Assembly (NCBI GenBank): GCA_903863315.1
Contig: CAIPBN010000707.1
Span: 1 to 22,246 of the forward strand
Source: an uncultured Verrucomicrobiota bacterium
Lineage (GTDB): Bacteria; Verrucomicrobiota; Verrucomicrobiia; Limisphaerales; SXTU01
DNA: 22,246 nucleotides
Reading direction: 5' to 3'
This document shows, piece by piece, positions 1-7,113 of this stretch (within the stretch, counting starts at the first letter, position 1; the number at the start of each line of letters is the position of its first letter). The notes under the pieces were generated by a model. That model was not told the DNA's origin. It saw nothing but the letters and a program-made list of their open reading frames with translations, and made no database searches. The position numbers were made by a program, and so were the translations under genes.

Positions 1-247
1 CGTGAACTACGTCGGCTTCAGCCCGCTGGAAACCCTCAAGTGCGCCACCAAGACCGGCGCGGAGATCATGGGCCGCAGCGCGGACCTCGGCACGCTGGAG
101 CCCGGCAAGCTCGCCGACGTGCTCGTTGTGGATGGCGACGTCGTGAAAAACATCGCGCTGCTGGAAGACCGGCAAAATCTCCTCGCCGTGCTGCAAGGCG
201 GCGTGCTGAAGGCCGGCCGGCTGGCCACAAAGGAATTTGCCCACTAA
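1..247 (+). CDS. Amidohydrolase family protein, C-terminal fragment
   Basis: Only the last 81 or so residues are inside the window; the gene begins upstream. The visible part reads as the end of a metal-dependent amidohydrolase of the imidazolonepropionase/dipeptidase-like type. A helix with T-x-x-G-A-E-I-M-G is followed by the hallmark L-G-T-L-E-P-G-K-L-A-D-V-L-V-V-D-G-D segment, where the chain leaves the TIM barrel and re-enters the small beta-sandwich domain. It closes with a typical 'V-L-Q-G-G-V-L-K-A-G' strand. The metal ligands lie upstream and cannot be checked, so the substrate is unknown. The stop TAA lies 24 bases before the ATG of the PQQ fusion gene, so the two may be co-transcribed. 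The GTG at position 2 is an internal codon, not a start. Confidence 0.85.
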   Translation, partial: VNYVGFSPLETLKCATKTGAEIMGRSADLGTLEPGKLADVLVVDGDVVKNIALLEDRQNLLAVLQGGVLKAGRLATKEFAH

Positions 248-250
248 ACA

Positions 251-382
251 CACGAAACACACTCAACGAACATGAACGCCTTCAGCTCTCGCTGGTTATC
301 ACCAAACGCCCAAGACGACACCCTTCGCCCGTCCCGAAACCACATTTTCAGGCTGTTTTTATTGTGGTGCGTGTGTTTCGTG
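251..382. repeat. Inverted repeat flanking the start of the PQQ fusion gene
   Basis: CACGAAACACAC at 251-262 is matched perfectly by its reverse complement GTGTGTTTCGTG at 371-382. The left arm lies in the 24-base gap before the ATG. The right arm lies inside the coding sequence, where it encodes the V-C-F-V part of the signal-peptide core. Such ACACGAAACAC-type arms are recalled as common intergenic repeats in Verrucomicrobiota, but that was not searched here. About 110 bases separate the arms. Confidence 0.6.
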
Positions 383-3300
383 GGCCTCTCCTCCCAAGCC
401 GCCGAAGTCCAGCTCTTCGCCCGCACAAACTTGGTGGCCTGGTGCATCGTGCCGTTCGATTCCAAGAAGCGCGGACCCGCCGCGCGCGCGGAGATGGTCG
501 CCAAGCTCGGCTTTACCAAGGTGGCCTACGACTGGCGCGCGGAGCATGTGCCGACCTTCGAGCAGGAGATTTTGGAATACCAGAAGCACAAGCTGGATTA
601 CTTCGCGTTCTGGTCGCAGCACGATGAGGCATATCGGCTGTTCGCGAAGCACGGACTGCATCCGCAAATCTGGGTCATGATGGGCTCGCCCGCTGCGCCC
701 ACCAACGAAGAGCGCGTCCAGCTCGCGGCCAAACAGTTGCTGCCGGTGGTCGAGCGCACACGCAAGGCCGGGTGCCGGCTTACGCTTTACAATCACGGCG
801 GCTGGGCCGGCGAGCCGGAGAACATGGTCGCCGTCGCGAAGCTCCTCCGCGAGCAGCACGGCGCGGCGCATGTGGGCGTCGTTTACAACCTCCACCACGG
901 CCACGACCACCTCGACCGCTTCCCCGTCGCGCTCAAGACGATGATCCCCTATCTACACTGCCTAAACCTCAACGGCATGGTCGCGGGCGGTGACAAGAAG
1001 GGGCAGAAAATCCTGCCGCTCGGCGCGGGCGACCTCGACCTCGGCCTGCTCAAAATCATCCGTGATTCCGGCTATCGCGGTCCCATCGGCATCATCGGCC
1101 ACACGAACGACGATGTGGAGGAGCGCTTGCAGGACAACTTGGACGGGCTGGACTGGTTGCTGCCGCAGCTCGAGGGCAAACCCGCCGGCCAGAAACCCAG
1201 GTTCCGCACGCACAACGCGGCCCGCGCGGGCGCAACCGCCCCGCCTCCGGCCACGGCCGGTGCAGGCCAACCTTCGCTCGCCCCGGAATTCGGGCGCGCT
1301 CTGGCTGGCGGGCTGGTGGTGGAAGGCAAGCCAGCTTACCGCACGTTGCCGCTGACGATTGAGTGCCGGGCGAAGGTGAATTCCAAAAACGGGTTCAACA
1401 TTCTCGTGGCCAGCGACCCGAAGGCTTCGGCGGAACACTGGGAGCTCTACACCTACGCTGGCAGCGGCGAACTCAGCCTCTATCTGCCGGGGCGCGGCGG
1501 GGAGGTCCGGTCGAAGGCGGACCTGACCGATGGCCGGTGGCACGCGGTCGCGGCGATTATCGAGCCGACGCGGGCGCGGCTCTTTGTGGATGGCCAGCTC
1601 GTGCGCGAGGCTCCGCTGCGCGCCCTCGTGGGCGAGCCCAAGCCGGGCGGGCTGGCCTTTGGCCGGCTGGTGGAGGGCGGGCTGGGCTGTGATGGCTTGG
1701 TGGATGATGTGCGGCTGACGCAGGGCGTGCGCGCAATCAACGGCGTGCCCGCCGCACCGCTGACGAAGGACGAGCAGTCCGTGGGGTTGTGGGATTTCAA
1801 TGACCTGCCCCCGGCGAAGAACGACGCGCCCAACCGCCCGGCGGCCGCCGGTCCGAAGGTGGATTACTGGGCGGTCGAGGACGCTGCCGCACGCGCGAAA
1901 CTGCCCCTTTACCAGACCACCCCCGGCGCCCGCGCGAACGAACTTACGCCACACAATGGGTTCCCGAGAGCCGACACGTTCCGCACTTGGACCCGCTCGC
2001 ACGGCGATGGCGGCTCCTCCCGTTTCTCCGCGTTGACGCAGATCAACCGGAGCAACGTGAAGAACCTCCAGCCCGCGTGGACGTATCACTCGAAGGACGG
2101 CACGGGCAACATCCAGTGCAACCCCATCATCGTGCGCGGCGTGCTGTTTGCACCGACGGTGGGCCAGCACGTCGTCGCCGTGGATGCCGCGACGGGCGTG
2201 GAGAAATGGCGGTTCAAGCCCGAGGGCCGGCCCGCCTTTCGCGGGTTGTTGTGGTGGCCGGGCCGAGACGGGGCCAGCGAACGGCTGTTCTTCTGCGCGG
2301 GGAAGTTTCTTTACGCACTGAATCCAGCGACCGGCCAGCCCGTGACGGGCTTCGGCACGGCGGGCCGGGTAACGCTGCCGGGCCCCGCTCCGGGCGGATT
2401 CGGCGCTGCGACGGCGGGCCCGGCCATCTTCGAGCGCACGATTGTGGTGCCGGGATTTGAGAAGGATGTGTGGGGCTTTGACGCCGTGACGGGCGAGCAG
2501 CGGTGGACCTTCCACACCGTGCCCCACCCCGGCGAGTTTGGTTACGAGACGTGGGATCGGCCGGAGGGCAACGGCGCGAATTGCTGGGGCGGCATGGCGA
2601 TGGATGAGCAGCGCGGGATTGCGTTCATCACCACGGGCTCGCCGAAGCCAAACTTCATCGGCATGGGCCATCGCGGGGACAACTTGTTCGCCAACTGCCT
2701 CGTCGCGCTGGATGTCCGCACCGGAAATCGGCTTTGGCATTTTCAGGAAATCCCGCACGATATCTGGGATCTGGATCTGCCCGCCCCGCCGGTGCTCTCG
2801 ACCATCACACGCGATGGGCGGCGCGTGGATGTGGTCGCGGCGGTGAGCAAGACGGGCAACACGTTGCTGCTCGACCGCGTGAACGGCAAGCCGGTGTTCC
2901 CCTTCCGCTTGCGCCGCGCGCCAACGAGCACGGTGCCAGGTGAGTTGACGGCTCCGTATCAGGCGGACTTGGAACTGCCGCAGCCCTTCGCGCGGCAGGA
3001 ATACACGCTGGCGGATGCCCCCACGCGCACGCCCGAGGTGAGCGAATGGGCGCTGGAGCGGCTCAAGAGCGCGCAGTTCGGCTGGTTTCTGCCGGTGAGC
3101 GACCGAAAGGTGACGGTGTTCTACGGTGTCCACGGCGGCGCGGAATGGACCGGTGCCTGCACGGACCCGACGACCGGACGGCTCTACGTCAGCGCGAACG
3201 AAGTGCCGTGGGTGATGTCGCTCATCAACTGGGACGAGCCCAAGCGCGACCCAAAGGCCCCGCCGACGCGCGGCCAGCAACTCTACGAACTTACCTGCGC

Positions 3301-3964
3301 CCAGTGCCACGGCACGAACCGCAACGGCATCGGCGTGGCGCCACCGTTGCGCGGGTTGCAGCATCGCTTGAAAGACGCTGACGTGGTGGCGCTGCTCAAG
3401 ACCGGTCGGGGCTTGATGCCCGTCGCGCCGCCGATGAGCGAACCCGATCTCAAGGCGTTGCTGGATTTTTTGTTTGTGCGTGATGTGCCGGTGCTGGCGG
3501 AGACTGCGCCCAAGGTCCGGCCCGAGCGCCCGCAATACACGCAGAACTCCTTCACCCGGTTCCTCGATCCCGAGGGTTATCCCGCCTGCAAACCACCTTG
3601 GGGCACGCTGAACTGCCTCGACCTCAACACTGGAAAGCTGCTGTGGAAGGTGCCGTTGGGCGAGCACGAGGAGCTGACGCGTCAGGGGGTTCCGAAAACG
3701 GGCACCGAGAATTTCGGCGGTGCCATCGTCACCGCCGGTGGGCTGGTCTTCTGCGCGGGCACGAAGGATGGGAAACTCCGTGCGTTCGACACCGAAACGG
3801 GGGCTGAGCTGTGGTCCGCCAAACTGCCGTGGGGCGGCTACGCGCCGCCCGCCACGTATGAGGTGAACGGCCGGCAGTTCGTGGTCATCGCCGCGGGCGG
3901 CGGCGGCAAGCTCGGCGGCCCGACGGGCGATGCCTACGTGGCGTTTGCGCTGCCGGGGAAATGA
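272..3964 (+). CDS. Exported TIM-barrel / LamG / PQQ-dependent dehydrogenase / cytochrome c fusion protein
   Basis: A 1230-residue modular enzyme. Residues 1-45 look like an export signal with an unusually long N-region and a hydrophobic core (LFLLW...) ending at about SQA-AE. Residues 48-300 resemble a xylose-isomerase/AP-endonuclease-2 type TIM barrel (Y-N-H-G-G-W near 173-178; LNLNG; G-D-L-D-L-x-L-L-K-I-I-R). Residues 340-515 resemble a LamG/concanavalin-like jelly roll (W-H-A-V-A, R-L-F-V-D-G-Q, ending L-W-D-F). From about 570 a quinoprotein propeller begins (S-S-R-F-S-A-L-T-Q-I, H-D-I-W-D-L-D-L-P-A-P-P-V). It is interrupted by a cytochrome c domain with C1009-A-Q-C-H1013 and a probable axial Met near 1049, and it closes with the G-G-x-K-L-G-G-P-T-G-D C-terminal strand. 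Family knowledge suggests periplasmic oxidation of an alcohol or sugar by PQQ, with electrons passed to haem. The substrate is unknown. The stop overlaps the next ATG by four bases. Confidence 0.85.
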   Translation: MNAFSSRWLSPNAQDDTLRPSRNHIFRLFLLWCVCFVGLSSQAAEVQLFARTNLVAWCIVPFDSKKRGPAARAEMVAKLGFTKVAYDWRAEHVPTFEQEILEYQKHKLDYFAFWSQHDEAYRLFAKHGLHPQIWVMMGSPAAPTNEERVQLAAKQLLPVVERTRKAGCRLTLYNHGGWAGEPENMVAVAKLLREQHGAAHVGVVYNLHHGHDHLDRFPVALKTMIPYLHCLNLNGMVAGGDKKGQKILPLGAGDLDLGLLKIIRDSGYRGPIGIIGHTNDDVEERLQDNLDGLDWLLPQLEGKPAGQKPRFRTHNAARAGATAPPPATAGAGQPSLAPEFGRALAGGLVVEGKPAYRTLPLTIECRAKVNSKNGFNILVASDPKASAEHWELYTYAGSGELSLYLPGRGGEVRSKADLTDGRWHAVAAIIEPTRARLFVDGQLVREAPLRALVGEPKPGGLAFGRLVEGGLGCDGLVDDVRLTQGVRAINGVPAAPLTKDEQSVGLWDFNDLPPAKNDAPNRPAAAGPKVDYWAVEDAAARAKLPLYQTTPGARANELTPHNGFPRADTFRTWTRSHGDGGSSRFSALTQINRSNVKNLQPAWTYHSKDGTGNIQCNPIIVRGVLFAPTVGQHVVAVDAATGVEKWRFKPEGRPAFRGLLWWPGRDGASERLFFCAGKFLYALNPATGQPVTGFGTAGRVTLPGPAPGGFGAATAGPAIFERTIVVPGFEKDVWGFDAVTGEQRWTFHTVPHPGEFGYETWDRPEGNGANCWGGMAMDEQRGIAFITTGSPKPNFIGMGHRGDNLFANCLVALDVRTGNRLWHFQEIPHDIWDLDLPAPPVLSTITRDGRRVDVVAAVSKTGNTLLLDRVNGKPVFPFRLRRAPTSTVPGELTAPYQADLELPQPFARQEYTLADAPTRTPEVSEWALERLKSAQFGWFLPVSDRKVTVFYGVHGGAEWTGACTDPTTGRLYVSANEVPWVMSLINWDEPKRDPKAPPTRGQQLYELTCAQCHGTNRNGIGVAPPLRGLQHRLKDADVVALLKTGRGLMPVAPPMSEPDLKALLDFLFVRDVPVLAETAPKVRPERPQYTQNSFTRFLDPEGYPACKPPWGTLNCLDLNTGKLLWKVPLGEHEELTRQGVPKTGTENFGGAIVTAGGLVFCAGTKDGKLRAFDTETGAELWSAKLPWGGYAPPATYEVNGRQFVVIAAGGGGKLGGPTGDAYVAFALPGK

Positions 3965-4653
3965 ACGCTCGCCGCGCCTTCACGCTGATCGAGCTGCTCG
4001 TGGTCATCGCCATCATCGCGATCCTGGCAGGGCTGCTCCTGCCGGCTCTGGCCCAGGCAAAACACAAGGGCCTCGGAACCAAGTGCGCCAGCAACCTGCG
4101 GCAGGTGTATCTCCTCGAACAAACCTTCGCCTTGGACAACGACAACACCGTGCCGTTGGGCTATCGCGACGGACGCAAGCAATTCAACACGATGGTTTAC
4201 AGCGGCACGGCGGATAAGTTTGTCCTCTTCGGACGACTATACACGGAAGGTCTGTTGAGCGCTCCGAGCGTGCTCTACTGTCCGGCAGAACGCGCCCCTA
4301 CCCAGGCCTTCAACACCTCCGCCAACCCGTGGCCGCCTGGGATCGCGGGGACCAACGTGCAGGGCGGCTACGCGGCCCGGCCGGTGGTGGATTGGGCGCT
4401 CAACGACACACCGGACCCTTGGCCGCGTCTGGAAGGCCCGCCCAGCACGGCGTTGCTGGCGGATGGCGTGGGTCAGCCCGCCCGGGTGGACTCCCGGCAC
4501 GTCACGGGGGCAAACGTCGCCTTCTCGGACGGGGCGGTGCGCTGGGTGCGCCGTGCCGTATTTGCCGCGCCGTTGAGCCTGTGCAACACCGTGAGCCCGA
4601 CCTGCAACGCCGCGCAGGATCAGCTCTGGGCCGCCCTCGACACAGCGCCGTAG
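3961..4653 (+). CDS. Type II secretion pseudopilin-like protein with H-X9-DG motif
   Basis: A 230-residue protein of the large PVC-group family of prepilin-like proteins. The N-terminus carries a short basic leader and a type IV prepilin peptidase site, A6|F7-T-L-I-E11, with Glu at the +5 position, followed by a hydrophobic helix to about residue 30. The C-terminal region contains H180, nine residues, then D190-G191, which is the H-X9-DG processing-associated motif. Two cysteines near the end (208, 215) could pair. No pilus or secretion machinery gene is present nearby, so its partner system is encoded elsewhere. The ATG overlaps the TGA of the PQQ fusion gene (ATGA), so translation is probably coupled. 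A role as a surface or secretion-associated companion of the fusion enzyme is an inference. Confidence 0.88.
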   Translation: MNARRAFTLIELLVVIAIIAILAGLLLPALAQAKHKGLGTKCASNLRQVYLLEQTFALDNDNTVPLGYRDGRKQFNTMVYSGTADKFVLFGRLYTEGLLSAPSVLYCPAERAPTQAFNTSANPWPPGIAGTNVQGGYAARPVVDWALNDTPDPWPRLEGPPSTALLADGVGQPARVDSRHVTGANVAFSDGAVRWVRRAVFAAPLSLCNTVSPTCNAAQDQLWAALDTAP

Positions 4654-4690
4654 TTGTGGCCCGCCGAATGCACGGCTGCAGAACGCGCCA

Positions 4691-4771
4691 GCCGGAGCAC
4701 GCCTTCATGCCGCGGCAACGTGATTAGTCCCGGCGGGAGGGAGTGTTGCCGAAACACGCATCCGCTCCGGC
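4691..4771. repeat. Nested intergenic inverted repeat
   Basis: Outer arms GCCGGAGC (4691-4698) and GCTCCGGC (4764-4771) are perfect complements. Nested inside are CGGCAAC (4713-4719) and GTTGCCG (4745-4751). The element fills much of the 160-base gap between the convergent pseudopilin and def genes. There is no U-tract, so it is not a classic intrinsic terminator, though it could stop or stabilise transcripts from either side. Apart from this element, nothing else was recognised in 4654-4813. Confidence 0.65.
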
Positions 4772-4813
4772 GCGAACGCCGCGCTCGGTGCGCTTCAACG
4801 GCAGCGAACCGGG

Positions 4814-5386
4814 CTATTTCTTCCGCTTCAAGGCCGCTTTGGTCGCCGCCTGTAGATCATCCAGATCCAGCTTCAAATCCTCTTTCGTCGCCCGATCCAT
4901 GCGGTCAATGAAGAGGATGCCGTGGAGGTGATCCACTTCGTGCTGGACGCAGCGTGCGAGCAAGCCGCCGCAACGGAAGGACAGCGTTTCCCCTTTGTCA
5001 TTCGTCGCCGTCACATCGACGGACTCGGGGCGCTCAATCTCGCCATAGAGTTTCGGGAAGCTGAGGCAGCCTTCCGAGCCGGCCTCGGGAGCGCCAACGG
5101 GCTTGACCACCGGATTCAGCAGCACCAGCGGCATGATGGACTTGGGGTCGGCGGGCTTCCCGTCCAATTCCAGCGTGGAGGGACGGTCCTCAATGGGCCG
5201 GATGTCGATCACGGTGAGCTGGAGGGCCTGGCCGATCTGCTGCGCGGCGAGGCCGACGCCGTGGTGGGCCTCCATCGTCTCGAACATGTCCGCAATGAGC
5301 TGGCGGAGTTCCGGGGTGACTTCAGTGACCAGCGCACCCTTCTTGCGGAGGATGGGATCACCGTATTTGCAGACGGGGAGTTTCAT
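4814..5386 (-). CDS. def: Peptide deformylase
   Basis: Removes the N-terminal formyl group from nascent proteins in the cytoplasm, as a metalloenzyme (usually Fe2+). All three family motifs are intact in this 190-residue protein: G43-V-G-L-A-A-Q49 (motif 1), E106-G-C107-L-S (motif 2, cysteine metal ligand) and Q-H149-E150-V-D-H153 (motif 3, two histidine ligands and the catalytic glutamate). The opening K-Y-G-D-P-I-L-R-K is also typical, and the length is normal with a lysine-rich tail. The ATG at 5386 has no clear Shine-Dalgarno sequence. It follows parB on the same strand after 139 bases that hold an inverted repeat, so co-transcription is possible but not certain. The usual neighbour fmt (methionyl-tRNA formyltransferase) is not present. 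Confidence 0.97.
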   Translation of the reverse strand: MKLPVCKYGDPILRKKGALVTEVTPELRQLIADMFETMEAHHGVGLAAQQIGQALQLTVIDIRPIEDRPSTLELDGKPADPKSIMPLVLLNPVVKPVGAPEAGSEGCLSFPKLYGEIERPESVDVTATNDKGETLSFRCGGLLARCVQHEVDHLHGILFIDRMDRATKEDLKLDLDDLQAATKAALKRKK

Positions 5387-5402
5387 CTTGGATAATCAGG
5401 AC

Positions 5403-5529
5403 TTGGCTGCGAAAGGGCACAGAGGACGCAAAGCAGGCCGGAGTAAAAGGCGGCGGCCGGTTGAACCGAGGAAGCTGTTAGATGCAGAGCCATTCTCTGT
5501 TTGCGCTGTTTGTGCTCTTTCGCGGCTAA
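5403..5529. repeat. Imperfect long inverted repeat between parB and def
   Basis: The arms at 5403-5437 and 5495-5529 match as reverse complements at 25 of 35 positions, best over the core GCGAAAGnGCACA. The right arm runs through the parB stop codon (TAG on the minus strand, 5526-5528). It resembles 'gcgaaagagcacaaag' repeats recalled from Verrucomicrobiota intergenic regions. Most of the 139-base parB-def gap is this element. Confidence 0.55.
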
Positions 5530-6485
5530 TCAACTTTCACACCCGCGATTTGCAGGATGCGGTCGAGGTCATCGTCGTTGAAGAAGCGGATTTCCACCGC
5601 GCCTTTGCCTTTGCGGTAGCGCAGGGCGACTTTGGTGCCGAAGCGTTCCTGCAACTTGGTTTCCAGGCTGGCCACATGCACATCGCGGGGCACGGCGGGC
5701 TTGCTGCCGCTGGCGGCCTTGGCCGGGGCTTGGGTGGTGGACTGCTGGAGGCGGGCGACCAGATCCTCGGTCTGCCGCACGTTCAAACCGTCCTTGAACA
5801 CACGTTCGACAGCCAGCTTCTGCTCCGCCGCCCCGGACAGGCCGAGAATGACCTTGGCATGGCCGACGGAGAGCTGGCCGTGCCGCAGGTAGCCTTGCAG
5901 CTCGGGCGCGAGCTTGAGCAGGCGCAGCGCGTTGGCGACGACAGCGCGGCTTTTGCCGACCTTCGCGGCGGCGGTTTCCTGCGTGAGCTGGAACTGCTCG
6001 ATGAGCTGCGCGTAGCCGAGCGCCTCCTCAATGGGGTTGAGGTTCTCGCGTTGCAGGTTCTCGATGAGCGCCAGCTCCACCACGGTGCGGTCGTCCGCCT
6101 CACGGACGATGACCGGGACCGTCTTGAGCCCGACCAGTTGCGCGGCCCGCCAGCGGCGTTCGCCGGCAATGAGTTCAAAGTCATCACCCAAGGGCCGGAC
6201 GATCAGCGGTGAGAGGATACCTTGAGCCTTGATCGAATCGGCCAGCTCCCGGAGGGCTTCCTCCGCGAAATCCTTGCGCGGCTGGAACGCGCACGGCCGG
6301 ACGCGCTGGATGGGCAGGGGCCGAACCTGTTCGCCCGGGGGCGGGACGGGCGTGGGGACAGGCGCGGGAGCCGGCGGCGCAATCGCCACGGGCGCGGGAG
6401 CCGGAGCGGGCGCGGCGGCCTTTGGTGGCGCAGCCCCGCCGCCCAGCAACGCGCTCAGACCGCGTCCCAAAGCAGGTTTCGACAT
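5526..6485 (-). CDS. parB: Chromosome-partitioning protein ParB (Spo0J family)
   Basis: A DNA-binding CTPase clamp that loads at parS sites and works with ParA and SMC in chromosome segregation. The start chosen is the ATG at 6485, because M-S-K-P-A-L-G-R-G-L-S-A-L-L-G is the conserved ParB N-terminal (ParA-contact) peptide; an upstream in-frame ATG at 6578 adds 31 unrelated residues. Residues 17-50 form an alanine/proline-rich linker. The ParB N-domain follows, with G108-E-R-R111 (CTP/nucleotide motif) and E142-N-L-Q-R-E-N-L-N-P. A helix-turn-helix lies around 167-190, and the C-terminal dimerisation region ends at 319. parA, normally just upstream, is absent: the upstream neighbour is a small membrane protein gene after a 118-base gap. 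No parS-like palindrome was recognised in the window. Confidence 0.95.
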   Translation of the reverse strand: MSKPALGRGLSALLGGGAAPPKAAAPAPAPAPVAIAPPAPAPVPTPVPPPGEQVRPLPIQRVRPCAFQPRKDFAEEALRELADSIKAQGILSPLIVRPLGDDFELIAGERRWRAAQLVGLKTVPVIVREADDRTVVELALIENLQRENLNPIEEALGYAQLIEQFQLTQETAAAKVGKSRAVVANALRLLKLAPELQGYLRHGQLSVGHAKVILGLSGAAEQKLAVERVFKDGLNVRQTEDLVARLQQSTTQAPAKAASGSKPAVPRDVHVASLETKLQERFGTKVALRYRKGKGAVEIRFFNDDDLDRILQIAGVKVD

Positions 6486-6603
6486 GACGCAAAGAGTGGG
6501 AAAGCACAGCGGGCTTGTCGAGGGGGAATCCCCGCGAAGAGACTTATCGCACGCCAACGAGAACAGCAGCGGCCTCAAAAACCTGCCGTGCCAGGCCTCG
6601 TGC

Positions 6604-7101
6604 CTACTTGCTCACCAGCCGCATCTGGATGGGCGAAAGATCGAGCACGTAACGCTTGCCGGGCGGGGCGGGCGGGACACCAACGAGGTATTTCTTTTCA
6701 ATCAGTTCGTCCACGTCCTTGGGCAAACGAAGGTTGTCCTTGTGGAAGCGGCCAACCGCCACCTCCAGGGCACGCGAGGACATGACGGGAATTTTCTCCG
6801 GGTCCACCGGCTTGCTGTCTGGATTGGCGGCGGCCTCAGGGGTGAAGGCCACGGCCGGCGCGGCGGAACCCGCAGCGGGAGCGTCTGGCGTGCCGGCCGC
6901 TTCAGGGCGAGGCGCTGGCGGGGCATCCGCTTGAAATTCGATGGGCGGAAATTTGTTCACCGCCTTGCCCGCCTCGGTGTGACGGTGCTTCCAGAGCCAG
7001 AGGCCGGTCAGGATGACCAGCACGGCCCAGACGGCCGGTTGCTTGAGCGCCCGCCCCACATAGGTGAGGCCGACAAAGAAGGAGAGTAGAACCTTGTCCA
7101 T
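6604..7101 (-). CDS. Small membrane-anchored protein, function unknown
   Basis: A 165-residue protein not assignable to a named family by eye. One hydrophobic segment lies at about residues 22-38 (V-W-A-V-L-V-I-L-T-G-L-W-L-W), followed by an alanine/proline-rich spacer (about 56-95) and a small C-terminal domain. That domain contains A-L-E-V-A-V-x-R-F-H-K-D-N-L-R-L-P-K-D-V-D-E-L and P-P-A-P-P-G-K-R-Y-V-L-D. The C-terminal pattern resembles the soluble part of short GspG-like pseudopilins, in which a helix is followed by a P-x-D-L-x-E-L loop and a PP-G-x-x-Y strand; this is inference. It starts 12 bases after the stop of the second pseudopilin gene, so the three genes probably form one transcript. 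A structural or secretion-related role is plausible. Confidence 0.7.
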   Translation of the reverse strand: MDKVLLSFFVGLTYVGRALKQPAVWAVLVILTGLWLWKHRHTEAGKAVNKFPPIEFQADAPPAPRPEAAGTPDAPAAGSAAPAVAFTPEAAANPDSKPVDPEKIPVMSSRALEVAVGRFHKDNLRLPKDVDELIEKKYLVGVPPAPPGKRYVLDLSPIQMRLVSK

Positions 7102-7113
7102 GGCGGTGAGTGG

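Noticed and set aside
962..3667. Long open frame on the minus strand opposite the PQQ fusion gene
   Set aside because: Its product has no recognisable family features and is rich in Arg/His/Ala, typical of antisense frames in GC-rich genes; the plus strand has clear domains.
5103..6212. Long plus-strand open frame across def and parB
   Set aside because: Crosses two well-supported minus-strand genes and the gap between them and has no family signature.
6486..6578. Upstream start of parB at 6578
   Set aside because: Adds 31 residues before the conserved M-S-K-P-A-L-G-R-G-L N-terminus.
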